Assembly (NCBI RefSeq): GCF_000972845.2
Contig: NC_040021.1
Location: 4,899,969-4,963,968 of the forward strand
Direction: 5' to 3'
From: Larimichthys crocea
Taxonomy: Eukaryota; Chordata; Actinopteri; Sciaenidae
DNA length: 64,000 nucleotides
Shown here: in pieces, positions 54,099 to 64,000 of the stretch
Layout: each line of letters starts with the position of its first letter
Position numbering within the stretch: position 1 is the first letter of the stretch
Position numbers and translations under genes: made by a program
The notes under the pieces: model-generated
Told to the model about the DNA's origin: nothing
The model's input: the letters and a program-made list of their open reading frames with translations, nothing else
The model's database searches: none

Positions 54099-57000
54099 CT
54101 ATGTGTCGGTCAGTGTGTGCCAGTGGCAGACCTGCTGTCCCTCCGCCTCCTTCATCTCTGTCCAGTGGGCCTGCTGCTCCTCGCTGGAGCTGTTGAGGCC
54201 CAGGGAGACCCAGCCCAGCCTCTCCCTGGGCCTCATGCTGCTCCGGCGGCAGAACACCGTCAGCACCAGCGACACCTCGGACAGCTGGAAGAGCGCCACC
54301 TGGAACACGAACGTCTCCTTGTAGGTGGGGTTGGGCTGGCCGCGGCACACGGCCGTCTTGCACTTGGACATCTCTTTCCCCTTGGAGTCCAGCATGGTCA
54401 GCTTCACGTAGGTGTCTGCAAGGGAGGTGTGGGAGAGAGCGATGAGAGAGCGCCATCAAGTGGCGGGACATCGGTACTGCGACAAACACATTGTGTGCTC
54501 AGATCAAACAATTTGAAGGAGAGTAAACAAGAACTCTGTACCTCCATCGATATCTAACCAGGAACAGTTTTTGTTTTATTCGCCAAGGTTTCTAAAAAAT
54601 AATGCTTAACCTCATCAGGGAGGCACGGGGCTGGATCCTATCTCAGCTGACCCTTACACTCACACCTAGGTCCGAATTAGAGTCACCAATTAACCTGTTG
54701 AGTGCACGTCTTTGGACTGTGGGAGGAAGCCGGAGAGAACCCACGCAGACCCCAGGAGAACATGCAAGCTCCACACAGAAAGCCCCCAGCTGAGGTTTGA
54801 ACCAGAAACCGTCTTCTTTGCTGCGAACACCGCACCGCCGAACTGTGCCGCCCACGAATCAATCAAAAGAAAGAATCCGTGTCGTTCTATCTGCGCTCTC
54901 GATGGAACTGCTTTGTACGGAGGGAAAAGGTCCTGAAAAGTGTTGACACAATGAGGTCGGGGAGGGTGACACGAAAAATTACGCAATCGCACGCACACAA
55001 TGAAAATGTTCTGTCATGAAAAAAAGAATCCAGGTACGACACACGGGGCGACATCACTGAAGCCTAAAATAGACGGTGTCTCCAGGAGGTGATACTTAAA
55101 GGTTCCACATAAATATGGTGTTTATGGTTCGTGACTTGTCATGATTTATCTTATATTTGTTGATGTTAGGTGTTTCCAGTGATACTGATAAAGGTTCAGT
55201 TCCATTCAGGTCAAACAGGGTCAGGGTGCTGCTGTGGTGCATGTTGATTCACTGGAAAGTCTCTGTTACAATAAATGGAACACAACCTTAATTAGTATCA
55301 TTAACCCACGGCCGCTGTGGAAGGAAAAGTTGAGCACTTTGGAAAATACGGAAGTTTAATTCTGCTCATCTAAAGCTCAAGATCTGTCTTATTTTTCCTG
55401 TATATGTTTAATCCGTATGTGTGTGGATGCCAAGTTGAGGTTTTAAGTAATTAAGTGAGTGACCCTCGCAAAAGTAAACTTTACAGCTGGGTTAAGGATT
55501 TTTTCTTCACGTTTGGACAGAGCCGAGCTCGCTGCAAGCTGTTTAGAGTCTCCAGGCTGAGCGGCATCAACTTTCCGAGACACTAGGCGAATAAAGCAAA
55601 TATTTGAAACTATTCCTTTACAGAGTTGAATGCAACTTTTCATTTAGCGTGGATTAGGGATGGGAATCGAGAACCGGTTCTTGTTGAGAACCAGTTCAGT
55701 GTGTTTCAATTCCATGGAATCGTTTGGCAGATTTTCTTATCGATTCCAGAAAGCACGAATTACGTCACGTAACTTCCGCAAGAAGTTACGCACACTCGAT
55801 TCCAGCAAGCACGACTAATTACGCCACGTAACTTGCACAAGTTTCCCACGTGCAGTGCAATCAGTAGTAAACAATGTCACCCACTCGGTTCAAACGCTCC
55901 AAAGTTTGGCTGCATTTCACCAAAACAGATGGCAACAGGGCGACTTGCAATCATTGCAAAGTGGTGTTTTTGACGCGCTTCGGACTGGAGATGAATCTCA
56001 ACCTAGCAGCAGCGGCAGCAGCCAGGCTATGACCACCTCTGCGGTTACTACGGAAGGTAGTTACACATCGTTACTATTCTCTAGGCTGTGGGCCTCTTTT
56101 GACCTCACTGTTGGTTTTGTAAGGTCGTGATACTTCTAACTAAACAAAGCTGATGCTGATCAAACTGTTTGTTCTCCTGTTTTTCCCAAATGAGAATCGA
56201 TAAAGAATTGAATCGTTAAACAGAATCGATAATGGAATCAGAAAAATCTTATCAATTCCCATCCCTGGCGTGGATATCCCACGGTAAGTGAGAAATAAGT
56301 CGCAAAACTTGATGAAATGAACCAAATATGTAGCATTTGCGGCAAGCGTTGCGAGATGACGTGAAATCACGGCCGACTTACCTCTCATGATGTAAAGCTG
56401 CCCGCCTACAAAGTGTTTGATACAACAGAACAGACCGTCTGTGGCACGCAACACGGCACACGAGGTTGGGAAAGAAGAAAAAGAGAGAGGAGGAAGCAGA
56501 GAGAGTTAACAGCTTGAAGATGGCGATACACACCGGAGGGTCAGCTTCCATGGGAACTCTGATACGCAGCAATTGTTTCAGTGTTATAGCTTTAATCTCT
56601 TAGGTTACTAAAAAAAAAGCTGGTGCTGTTGCCAGGAAACATTTAAATGTAATGGTGCACAATTTGTTTGTGCTACACGCTGCTGGGAGTCTTGCCCATC
56701 TGTTTTGCCAAAACAATTGCCTGGAGTATCAGCACGCTTTGGGAGGAGCGCACATTACAAGCGAGAGGAAGATTTACACAACACCTCGCTCCAAAGCTGG
56801 CAGGAAAGCGGAGAATTAAAGCGATTTAGCACGGAGGTTTTCTTTGTACGTACTGACGGGTTTATCAGACGCTGTGGTTTTGAAGTGGCTTCCCTGGATG
56901 ACCTCAGCAGATAACTGACCCGTGGCGGAGTTATAAATAAGACCCAGGAGGATCTCTGGCAAGGATGAGTCCTCGGTGGAGCGGTATGACAGAGCACCGG

Positions 57001-60000
57001 CGCTGCGAGAGACGCTCACCAGAGAGCCGCAACCCTGGAAAGATCAAACACACGTGGGGTTATTCAGAGAGGAAAGAAAGGCTTTTATAGTTTGTACAAA
57101 ACTAGAAGAAAAAAAACAATGTTCAAGGTTTATTTGGCCTTCCACTGCGAGACTCAGTGAACCAGATTACATAAAGGGCATCTGAGCAGCACGGCTGTAG
57201 AGACAGAAACAGAAATATCTCAGTTACTGTCAGTTCAGATGGACTGCCATCAGATTTTCTTGCTCCCCAGAGGATTATCTAGTGACTTTTCCTCTAGAGT
57301 CGACATGAGGTCGATGATGTTTAATTATTTGTCACTTTAAAAGGTCCACTGTGTGAGATTTAGGAGTATCTATTGGCAGGAATGTGAGTTGTTGTGTTGT
57401 CCACACTGGACAGATATCTTTACAACTGTCGGATGAACTTTGGTACAAACATTCGTGCTCCCCTCGGGATGAACCGCAATAACTTTGGTGATTATATTGC
57501 AATTATATATAAAGTATTGAGGCTGAAAGATTCTGAGGCGGTTCTTTGTCTTCAGTCCTTCATCTACTCATTCATACATTTATATTTTTGGCTCATTGAA
57601 ATGTTGCTTTGAATGATGCAGATTAACTGGAGACTATTCTGATAAGCAATTCATATTTTAAATAGAAAATGACAAACATTTGTCATTTCCTTGTCTTACA
57701 TTATGGTGAATGAAATATTATTGGTATTTGCACTCTTGGTTGAATAAAATCAGACATCTGAAGACAGATTTTCACTGTTTTACAGTTTTATAGACCAAAA
57801 AAATGCATTATTATTAATTGAGAAATTAGGACAAAGACTAATTGACGATGAAATAGTCTTCAGTTGAAACACTAGAATCACTTGCACTTGAATAGGACAC
57901 TTCTATAGTCGATGTTCTCTGTCAGACTAATATCTGTGTGGCTCAGATAAAACTGCAGCGTGCGGGATAAAAATTCACAAAGTGTTCTCACTGTGAGTTC
58001 AGAGCCCGGCTCCAGGGTGACAGGTAGAGCGATCTTGCCCTGCAGGTTGAGCTTAGTCAGGTAGAACACCTTCTCTCCCAGGACCTTCTCCTTTTTCATC
58101 CGCCTGATGCTGTACAGGCGGAAGCGAACGGCGTAGTCCCCGAGGGCCTCCTGTTCCACCCTGGAAAACTTGAATGTTTCCGTGAAGACGGGACACGGAC
58201 CCTTCTGCACGCCCGTCTTGGCCCGTTGCTTCTTGGTGGGCAGCAGGACCAGGTGGACCTGCCACGCGATGTTGCCCGTCTGTTTAAGGGCAGGAATGTC
58301 TGTCGCTGCCGTGACCGTGACGGCCAAGTACTGCTCGCTGGAGTCGTACTCGAAGGCGACGTCCAGCGTGCCGTATTTGCCGAGCGCCTCCGGCTCGTAG
58401 GCTGTCGGGAGCTGAGGACCGGAGCCGTCCTTCGGTGGAGGAGAGAGGGAATGAGATAGTTTACTTATGTCCAAACAGACCTGAGTCAAGTATAGAGAGT
58501 CAACAAATATAATGATCAGTAGATATTCTGTATGCTTTTGGTCACAGATTAAACACAGTTTGTACAATGATTTATTGGCTCTCACTTCTCTTCTTCAGTT
58601 TGTAAACTTGGAGAAGGTTCGGTGCACGATACATGGTTCGATTACGAAGTTTAATAAACCTTGTGGACCATTTTTTTGCACATGCTGAGTGATTGATTTC
58701 TACCCTGATTATCTACGACGTGTACAAGTTTTGTCTTTGTGTGAATTTATAATACGCTGGCTTATTTATTTGTTTCTGTTCAATTTCATGTTCGATTTGT
58801 GTTGTTTCTTTTTGTGTATGTACGTCTAAATGTCTTGATACCGGTGAGTATAACCACACGTCCACCTGCTGTCTCCTGATGTAAAGATGACCTGTAACTG
58901 TAACTGACATTTCTACAGTAACCATGTGATCTAATTACAGTCGTGGTCGCACATAAATGTCTAATTAACTTGACTTTTTATGCTCTAGTTAAGGTGAACT
59001 ACAGGTCTGAGGGTTTATTAAAATATTATTTACATGATGAAATGAATTGTTAGGTGCTGCTTGAGGACACAGAAAGTGGAACGCACAGTCGCTTCCACCT
59101 CACCTCTGGTCCCAGCACAGCCGTGCTGTCACTGGGTATGTCCTCCTCGCAGCCTTTGTTGAGGTAGCTCTCGGTGTCCTGGTCCACACTGGCCTCGCTG
59201 GAGCAGCGGGCGCTGTCGCCGCGCTGCGGGGACGTGCCCCGCCTGACCCCTCGCTCCGAGCGGGAACGGGAGGAGACTCGCGCCGCTGAGCCCTCGTCCT
59301 GGTACGGGGGAGGTTTGTGCTCGTTCAGTGACGAATCTTTCCTGATTCTCTGGATGCTGCTGGCTGCTTCCACGGTGACGGCGACGGAGAGGAGAGTAAT
59401 GCGATACGCAAGGCTGGTTACTGGAGACGTACTGTGCTCTGACCTCATTATGAATGTGACATACTGTCTATCGCAGAGTCAAGTTGACCTCTTAAACTGT
59501 GCCCGACAGACAGGTGAGCCCATCCTTCAAAACTGCTGTTGTATAATGTATTTATAAAGTCAAATTAAAGGAATGGCACAACATTTTCATGGAGAAGATC
59601 ATCACCACTAAGAAGCACCTCCTGGCCAAGAAACAGTGTGGAACATGAGCCCCTTTAATAATTTAAAATAATTTAACTAATAGTCGTGTTTACTCTTCAG
59701 TTCTGCGCAGATTAAAAGTGCTTTAAAGAAGATGTAAATGTTACTCTGGGACTTTTAGAGGAGCTTGTTACGTCTGGAAAGAGCCAAGCTGGCCCGCTAA
59801 CCATCCGCAGGCTGTAGCTTCATATTTAATTCATATTTGCGTTCAGACATGAGAGACGTATCAGTCCTCTGCGCAAGAAATCAAATGAGGGTATTTACCA
59901 TCATGCTTAAATTTAGAGGGCAAATCAGTCATTTGAGCAAAAAATATCAGAAATAAACGATAATAACACGTTTTAGTTATAAAAATCTAAGGTGCTTAAA

Positions 60001-63000
60001 AACAAAGACACTGAATAACTCAATAGAGACTCAATAGATCATTTTCCACAGCAGCCATTGTGACATGAAATAGTAAACACGGGCGTTTCCAGTCATACTA
60101 ATTAAGGTTCAGTTCAGTTCAGGTCGCACAGAGTCAGGGTGCTGCTGCAGAGCGAGGCTCTGCTACAAGAAATGAAACCTTGATAACTTCAGCGTCACAG
60201 AAATATAATCAGGAACAAAGGAAAATATAAATTATTTCTATGTTCGTTCTAAGTGTATCTTGTGTACGGTGTGTATAATGTGCAGTTTATGTGTTGCTGT
60301 TCGTACTGTAACTCCTTCTTGTTAAATTAAATTTAAACATTTAGTAGTTAATTAGGTTGAAGGTCGTTTTGTAGGTTGTAATAATATATATGAACTTTTA
60401 AATCACGACTATCTGCTTGGTCTCTATTCTCACGCTTTCTATTAGTTTGTGTTCTAGCTGCATGTGCTCGCTCTCACCTCGCTCACTGGAGGCCTCGCTG
60501 CTGTAGCCTCCCTGCTCGTTGGACTGTTTGTGTTTGCTGCTCCACGCCGAGGTCGTGTTCTGCTGGGCCACAGCCTCGGGGCCTTTCTCCTCCTCGCTGT
60601 CTGATACGACTCCCTCTGGAGAGAACACAAGGAGACCTGCAGTTCAAACATCGCATTTATCTCGCAGAGCATGATATGTGCAGCGTTTAAAGTAAAAAGG
60701 AGAAGGTGCAGATGCTTGAAAAGCGGCACACAGGTTCAGTTTCAGGTAATGATTTCATATCTTTAGAGAGTTTGGAAACGAGAGAAGAAAAAGGTGAAGA
60801 AGAAGAAGATCCACGCACACCATCTAACCTTTGTTTTTTTTCTTTTTCTTCTTGCTTTTCTTCACTTTCTCCTTTCCTCCTTTCACTTTCTCCGCGTCCG
60901 AGGAATCTTGCGATTTCTTCGAACCCCTCTTTGCTCCTTTCGCCTTCTTCTTCTCGGACTTTTTCTTTTTCACCGTTGAGGAGGACTTCGAGAGCTCGGC
61001 GTCTTCCTCGTCGTCTCCCTCTCTCTCGAGGCTGTCCTCCATCGCTTCCTCTTGTTCCTCCTCCTCCTCCTCTACTTGATGCTTCTTCTCCTTTGATGAG
61101 CTGCTTTTAGTCTCGGGAGGTTCGTCGCAGTCATCGGCTCTTTGCTGGTCTCCACTGTCGCTCGCCTTTCTGTCTGATGCGCCGTTGTCACCTGGTTCCT
61201 CCACTTGTTCTCCATTTTGGGATTCCTCTCTGTTCTTCTCTAACTTGCCCTCTTTCTCCAGCTGCTTCTCCCTCCTCTCTCTTCTCCTCTGCTCTTTCCT
61301 CTCCTGCTGCTCCTTCTCCTCTTGCTTCTTCATCTCTTCCTCCGCTAACTCGGCCTCTGTCTTCTTAACTCGCCAGCATCCGTCCCTCCATTCCCACTCC
61401 AGCTGGCTCGCGTTGGACTCGGCCTCTGCGGTGTCACTCGCCTGGTTGGTCTTCACGACTGTGTTACTCGTTTCTGACTCTCTAGCCATTTGCCATATGC
61501 TATTATTCCTGGATTTGTTTTCCTGCCCGGCGGCGGTCTGACCACCTCCCTGGCTGCCAGTGTTGTCCCCTTCATCCACCTTGTTGATGATCGTGGTGAC
61601 CTGCTCTGTCAGTTGGTCGCTGACGGCGTAAGTGGCGTCGCTGACGGCGTTGGCCAGGTCGTCCACGCGACTGGTGACCGAGTCCAAGATGGAGGAAATG
61701 TTGACAGATGGGAGGTTGGTCTGGAAGCTCTTGAAGAAGGCCATCTCTCAGCCGGGTATCCAGTCACCACGCTGACCGCTAGATTAGCTCATGAGAGGCA
61801 CTGACACGGACATGTGGTCGTTAGCAGGGTGTGGTGCCAGCATCACAGTGTGTGCTGAGACCAACACGAGCATGCACACCAAACAATATGGTGACTGGAA
61901 AGATTACAGCAAATGTTTCGTAACAAGAGCTCTCAGGATTTTTAGAAAGAAGCAACCACAATTCAAACAATTACATGAATTTATAAACTAGGAGAGCAGC
62001 ACTCTCTCAAGAAATTCAACAGTTTTGTCTCCACTTAAAGGGCAACTCTGATATTTTTAAAACCTGGAGGGGGCACACAAGCCTCCTGCTAGAGAAGGAA
62101 GTGAGGAAGCATAAGTGGCAGAATGGAAAGCCGTTTTTTGGCACTTGGAGAGAGGTTGAGGATGAATTGTGACACAAATTGGTCCAGTATTAAGGGCGAG
62201 TGCTGCAGCATGCAGCTACGAAACGAGCTACCACGGCATCCTTATGTGCAACTGTGTCCCGCCAGAACACGTCCATTAAAAGTTTTTGCTACTGACCTCG
62301 AAGAGATGAGGCGAAGGACGGGTGCAGGAGGTCGCAATGTGAAGTAGTAATACGCCGGGAAGAGTCGGAGTACTAAGTGTAGCTTAGTGTTATATGGCTG
62401 AATATTTAGCTGGTTTTAAAGATGTGGATGTGCACTTTGAATTTACAAACTGAGGAGAAAAGAGAGCGGTGACAGGCGAAGGAGGCTGCTGAGAAGCTCA
62501 GAGACTGGTGGTGGTTCCTGTGACACTATGTTTCACAGACAACGTTTGATTTTTCTTTGATTTTCCATTTTATTTCTTTATCCTCTTTGTTTTCCCAAAG
62601 TGCCAGCTAACTGCTTTCCATTCTGAGATTTACACTCCCTTCCTCACTCCTTTCCGTCCTCCGGCCCACGGCCCAGAAACTGATCAAGGATTTTCTAAGA
62701 AGGAAATCAAGATCAGATCTCATTCTGAAACCCGATGGAATAAATTTTGCATGCTAGAAGAGTGACAAACTCTCTCATGCTTGTATGCTTTTGATGAAAG
62801 GTACCAAGTGTACACAACTGTTCATCGTGCTAACTGAAGTGTGCACCTCCCCGACACACCTGGGGACGATTTGCTTATTCTCGGTAAATCTATAAGTGTG
62901 TCGCGTACCTGGCTGGTTGCTCTTATAGCCGCCGAGGTGTGACAGATCGTCGGGACTCTCCACTGACAGCTTGTTGCTGAGGTAAAGAAAAAACACAGCC

Positions 63001-63055
63001 ATCAACACCATGAAGGCTGCGATGGAAGACAGGACACCCAGGAGCTCGGGAGAGA
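54099..63055 (-). CDS. syt14: Synaptotagmin-14-like protein (5' exon outside window)
   Basis: Calcium-independent double-C2 membrane trafficking protein. Coding exons: 63055-62909 (membrane segment), 60615-60478, 59366-59104, 58429-57992, 57034-56854, 54415-54099. All phases join, giving 493 aa plus a missing first exon. The first exon here reads [20 protein letters not shown] followed by FFLYLSNKL, one hydrophobic segment matching the N-terminus of SYT14. Then come an acidic linker ([12 protein letters not shown]), PPPYQDE, and [16 protein letters not shown]2A is in exon 58429-57992 ([42 protein letters not shown]). C2B begins in 57034-56854 ([23 protein letters not shown]) and ends [14 protein letters not shown]2A has IAWQVH where calcium-binding C2 domains have SDPYVK, so calcium ligands are absent, as known for this class. 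SYT14 is preferred over its paralogue SYT16 because of [11 protein letters not shown] and the membrane exon. Confidence 0.9.
54620..54840 (-). repeat. Dispersed fish repeat, inverted copy
   Basis: CACGTCTTTGGACTGTGGGA, then GGAGAACATGCAAGCTCCAC and GGTTTGAACCAGAAACC, in the last syt14 intron. Opposite orientation to 22035-22185. Confidence 0.75.
55160..55230. repeat. Dispersed repeat shared by two syt14 introns
   Basis: GTTTCCAGTGATACTGATAA, then GGTTCAGTTCCATTCAGGTC and GGGTCAGGGTGCTGCTG. A close copy is at 60087-60150 (GTTTCCAGTCATACTAATTA, then AGTCAGGGTGCTGCTGC). Confidence 0.65.
55655..56267 (+). mobile_element. hAT-type insertion with perfect 8-bp target duplication and BED-finger remnant (613 bp)
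   Basis: The ends TAGGGATGGGAATCGA and (reverse complement) CAGGGATGGGAATTGA are inverted repeats. The flanks are an exact 8-bp duplication, GCGTGGAT at 55647-55654 and 56268-56275, the hallmark of hAT insertion. From 55873 a frame reads [20 protein letters not shown], then [10 protein letters not shown], the beginning of a BED zinc finger (two cysteines visible), and then degenerates. It sits in the last syt14 intron. Being short and truncated, it needs a transposase supplied elsewhere. Confidence 0.85.
57339..57480. mobile_element. MITE end (TTAAAGGTCC family), one side only
   Basis: TTTAAAAGGTCCACTGTGTG followed by AGATTTAGGAGTATCTATTG matches the left end at 6529. No matching right end was seen nearby. 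Confidence 0.5.
58440..59100. other. syt14 intron, nothing recognised
   Basis: About 660 bases of AT-rich intron between exons 59366-59104 and 58429-57992. No repeat shared with the rest of the window and no open frame of interest. Confidence 0.5.
59370..60470. other. syt14 intron with weak repeat pieces
   Basis: Holds a degraded copy of the GTTTCCAGTCATACTAATTA repeat (60087-60150) and a GAGCCAAGCTGGCCCGCTAA-type piece (59775-59810). No gene. Confidence 0.5.
60829..61744 (-). CDS. syt14: Alternative first exon of syt14: soluble, charged N-terminus
   Basis: An open frame of 305 codons starts with ATG at 61744 (in-frame TGA two codons upstream) and reaches a donor AAAG/GTTAGA at 60829; unspliced it would hit a TAG at once. 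The exon ends in phase 1, exactly like the membrane exon 62909-63055, so both can join exon 60615-60478 in frame. Its product would replace the membrane segment and give about 750 aa in total. The first 60 residues ([20 protein letters not shown], then [20 protein letters not shown]) look like an amphipathic helix region. [13 protein letters not shown] stretch follows at about residues 117-128, then a Glu/Lys-rich coiled-coil-like part, an acidic run and a Lys-rich end. No known domain is recognised. It might instead belong to a separate transcript, but the shared phase and the position favour an alternative promoter. Confidence 0.65.
61745..62905. other. syt14 intron upstream of the alternative first exon
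   Basis: If the exon at 60829-61744 is an alternative first exon, its promoter must lie here. No TATA box or CpG cluster stands out. The stretch 62040-62400 reads like an old unassigned repeat. Confidence 0.4.
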
Positions 63056-63059
63056 CTGA

Positions 63060-63830
63060 GGAGAAGAAGAAGAAGAACAGAAGAAAACTGAATTTAGACA
63101 GAGACAAACAAACCAATACAGATCATGGAGGTATGTAACTTTCCAAAGCAGTCCTTTATTGTTAAATAAAAAGAACCACAGATGGCTGCTATTTTCAACA
63201 CTTTAAAGGCTGTAAACAACCCACTCTCACGCCACAAATACTTTTATTTGATGATAGGAATCTTATTTTGGAATCAAACTCCTCAAATCAAACTCAAATG
63301 TTGCCCACTCAGGGAACCATCAGCAGTTATACTTTTAAAACAAAGACATAGCAGATACAATCTACAGCACAGTGTATGTAGGCCAACCATACTTCATGTA
63401 ACTATGCAGCCCTGTGCTATTTTTACGAGAAAGCCTCCGAGGGACTGTGTCCTTCTTGAAAACGTAGACTCAGTAAACCAGCCGAGCCGCACTGGGCCTG
63501 CACTTAATATTCTCCAACAGAGACACACCGCAGTGTAATAACCGGAGAAAAAAAATAAAAGAAGGGGAAGTCGGTGCACAATGAAGCATGAACGGCATTT
63601 CTAAAGAGCAAACGCCTCAGTGGAAAGGGCAGCTTGTACCAATGAAGTGCACTGCAAGCGAGACTTTGTGATATGAGGTGAGGAGTTTAACTTGAGACAC
63701 ACAATGCTGTTTTATGATTCCACATTTACACAGATATTTTAATTAGTATTTTAATAGAGGCATTAATGTGAAAGGCTTTCCACACCCAATTCATTGTTCA
63801 CTAAACCCCTCCCCTGAACGAGCAGGACGT
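63060..63830. other. syt14 intron, nothing recognised
   Basis: Pyrimidine-rich acceptor tract (minus strand) next to 63055, then AT-rich intron. The upstream exon carrying the extracellular N-terminus was not found here. Confidence 0.5.
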
Positions 63831-64000
63831 TCCAGACGTCGCTCTCCTCCTGGGAGATCCAGAGGTGTTCCCAGGCTAGATGGGATATATATATATAGTC
63901 TGTCCAGCAGATCCTGGGTCTGCCCTGGAGTGTCCTATCAGTTTAACATGTCCAGAACACCATCCTAATCAGATGCCCTTCAATGCGAAGGAGCAGTGGC
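63830..64000 (+). mobile_element. Dispersed fish retroelement fragment, cut by the window edge
   Basis: AGATCCAGAGGTGTTCCCAG, then GCTAGATGGGATATAT, CAGATCCTGGGTCTGCCCTG and CTAATCAGATGCCCTTCAAT, then GCGAAGGAGCAGTGGC. This order is known from a very frequent teleost retroelement family, probably non-LTR. It continues beyond the window. Confidence 0.65.

Noticed and set aside
60831..61541. Plus-strand Phe/Ser-rich frames
   Set aside because: They are the antisense shadow of the Lys/Glu-rich syt14 alternative exon.

Overview
The window reads as nuclear DNA of a ray-finned fish, most likely a percomorph teleost. Every gene has GT-AG introns, the proteins match vertebrate families closely but are not mammalian, and the non-coding part is full of fish-type repeats: hAT elements with BED-finger remnants, short inverted-repeat elements, LINE tails ending in AATAAAG, and tRNA-derived SINE pieces. 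No bacterial features, CRISPR arrays, rRNA or intact tRNA genes were seen.

Layout. (1) 1-1.3 kb: flank without a recognisable gene. (2) 1.5-9.9 kb, minus: cpsf2 (CPSF100), 14 coding exons, 787 aa. (3) 9.96-10.75 kb: CpG-rich divergent promoter shared by cpsf2 and ndufb1. (4) 12.1-12.7 kb, plus: ndufb1, 58 aa, two coding exons. (5) 13.1-17.9 kb, minus: riox1 (NO66 oxygenase), 15 coding exons, 543 aa; its poly(A) signal lies about 100 bp from that of ndufb1. (6) 18.2-20.9 kb: nested repeat block. (7) 21.0-48.7 kb, plus: extl3, with a probable non-coding first exon at 21 kb, a 21-kb first intron full of repeats, a large first coding exon and four small ones, 916 aa, then a 2.3-kb 3' UTR. (8) 51-53 kb: intergenic with SINE pieces. 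(9) 54.1-63.1 kb, minus: a synaptotagmin-14-type gene whose most upstream exon(s) lie beyond the window.

The genes are housekeeping or neuronal and do not form one pathway: mRNA 3'-end processing (cpsf2), respiratory complex I (ndufb1), nuclear 2-oxoglutarate oxygenase (riox1), heparan sulfate chain initiation (extl3) and membrane trafficking (syt14).

No new multi-gene system was found. The observations that most deserve a second look are: the cpsf2 stop codon TAG, which abuts an in-frame run of 11 CAG codons and an 84-codon open extension; a 305-codon alternative first exon of syt14 that would replace the transmembrane exon; a 73-codon overlapping upstream ORF on riox1; the multi-exon structure of riox1, which is intronless in mammals; and three hAT-type insertions, two of them with recognisable 8-bp target duplications. 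Exon borders were set by hand from splice signals, reading phase and remembered family sequences, so UTR ends are approximate.
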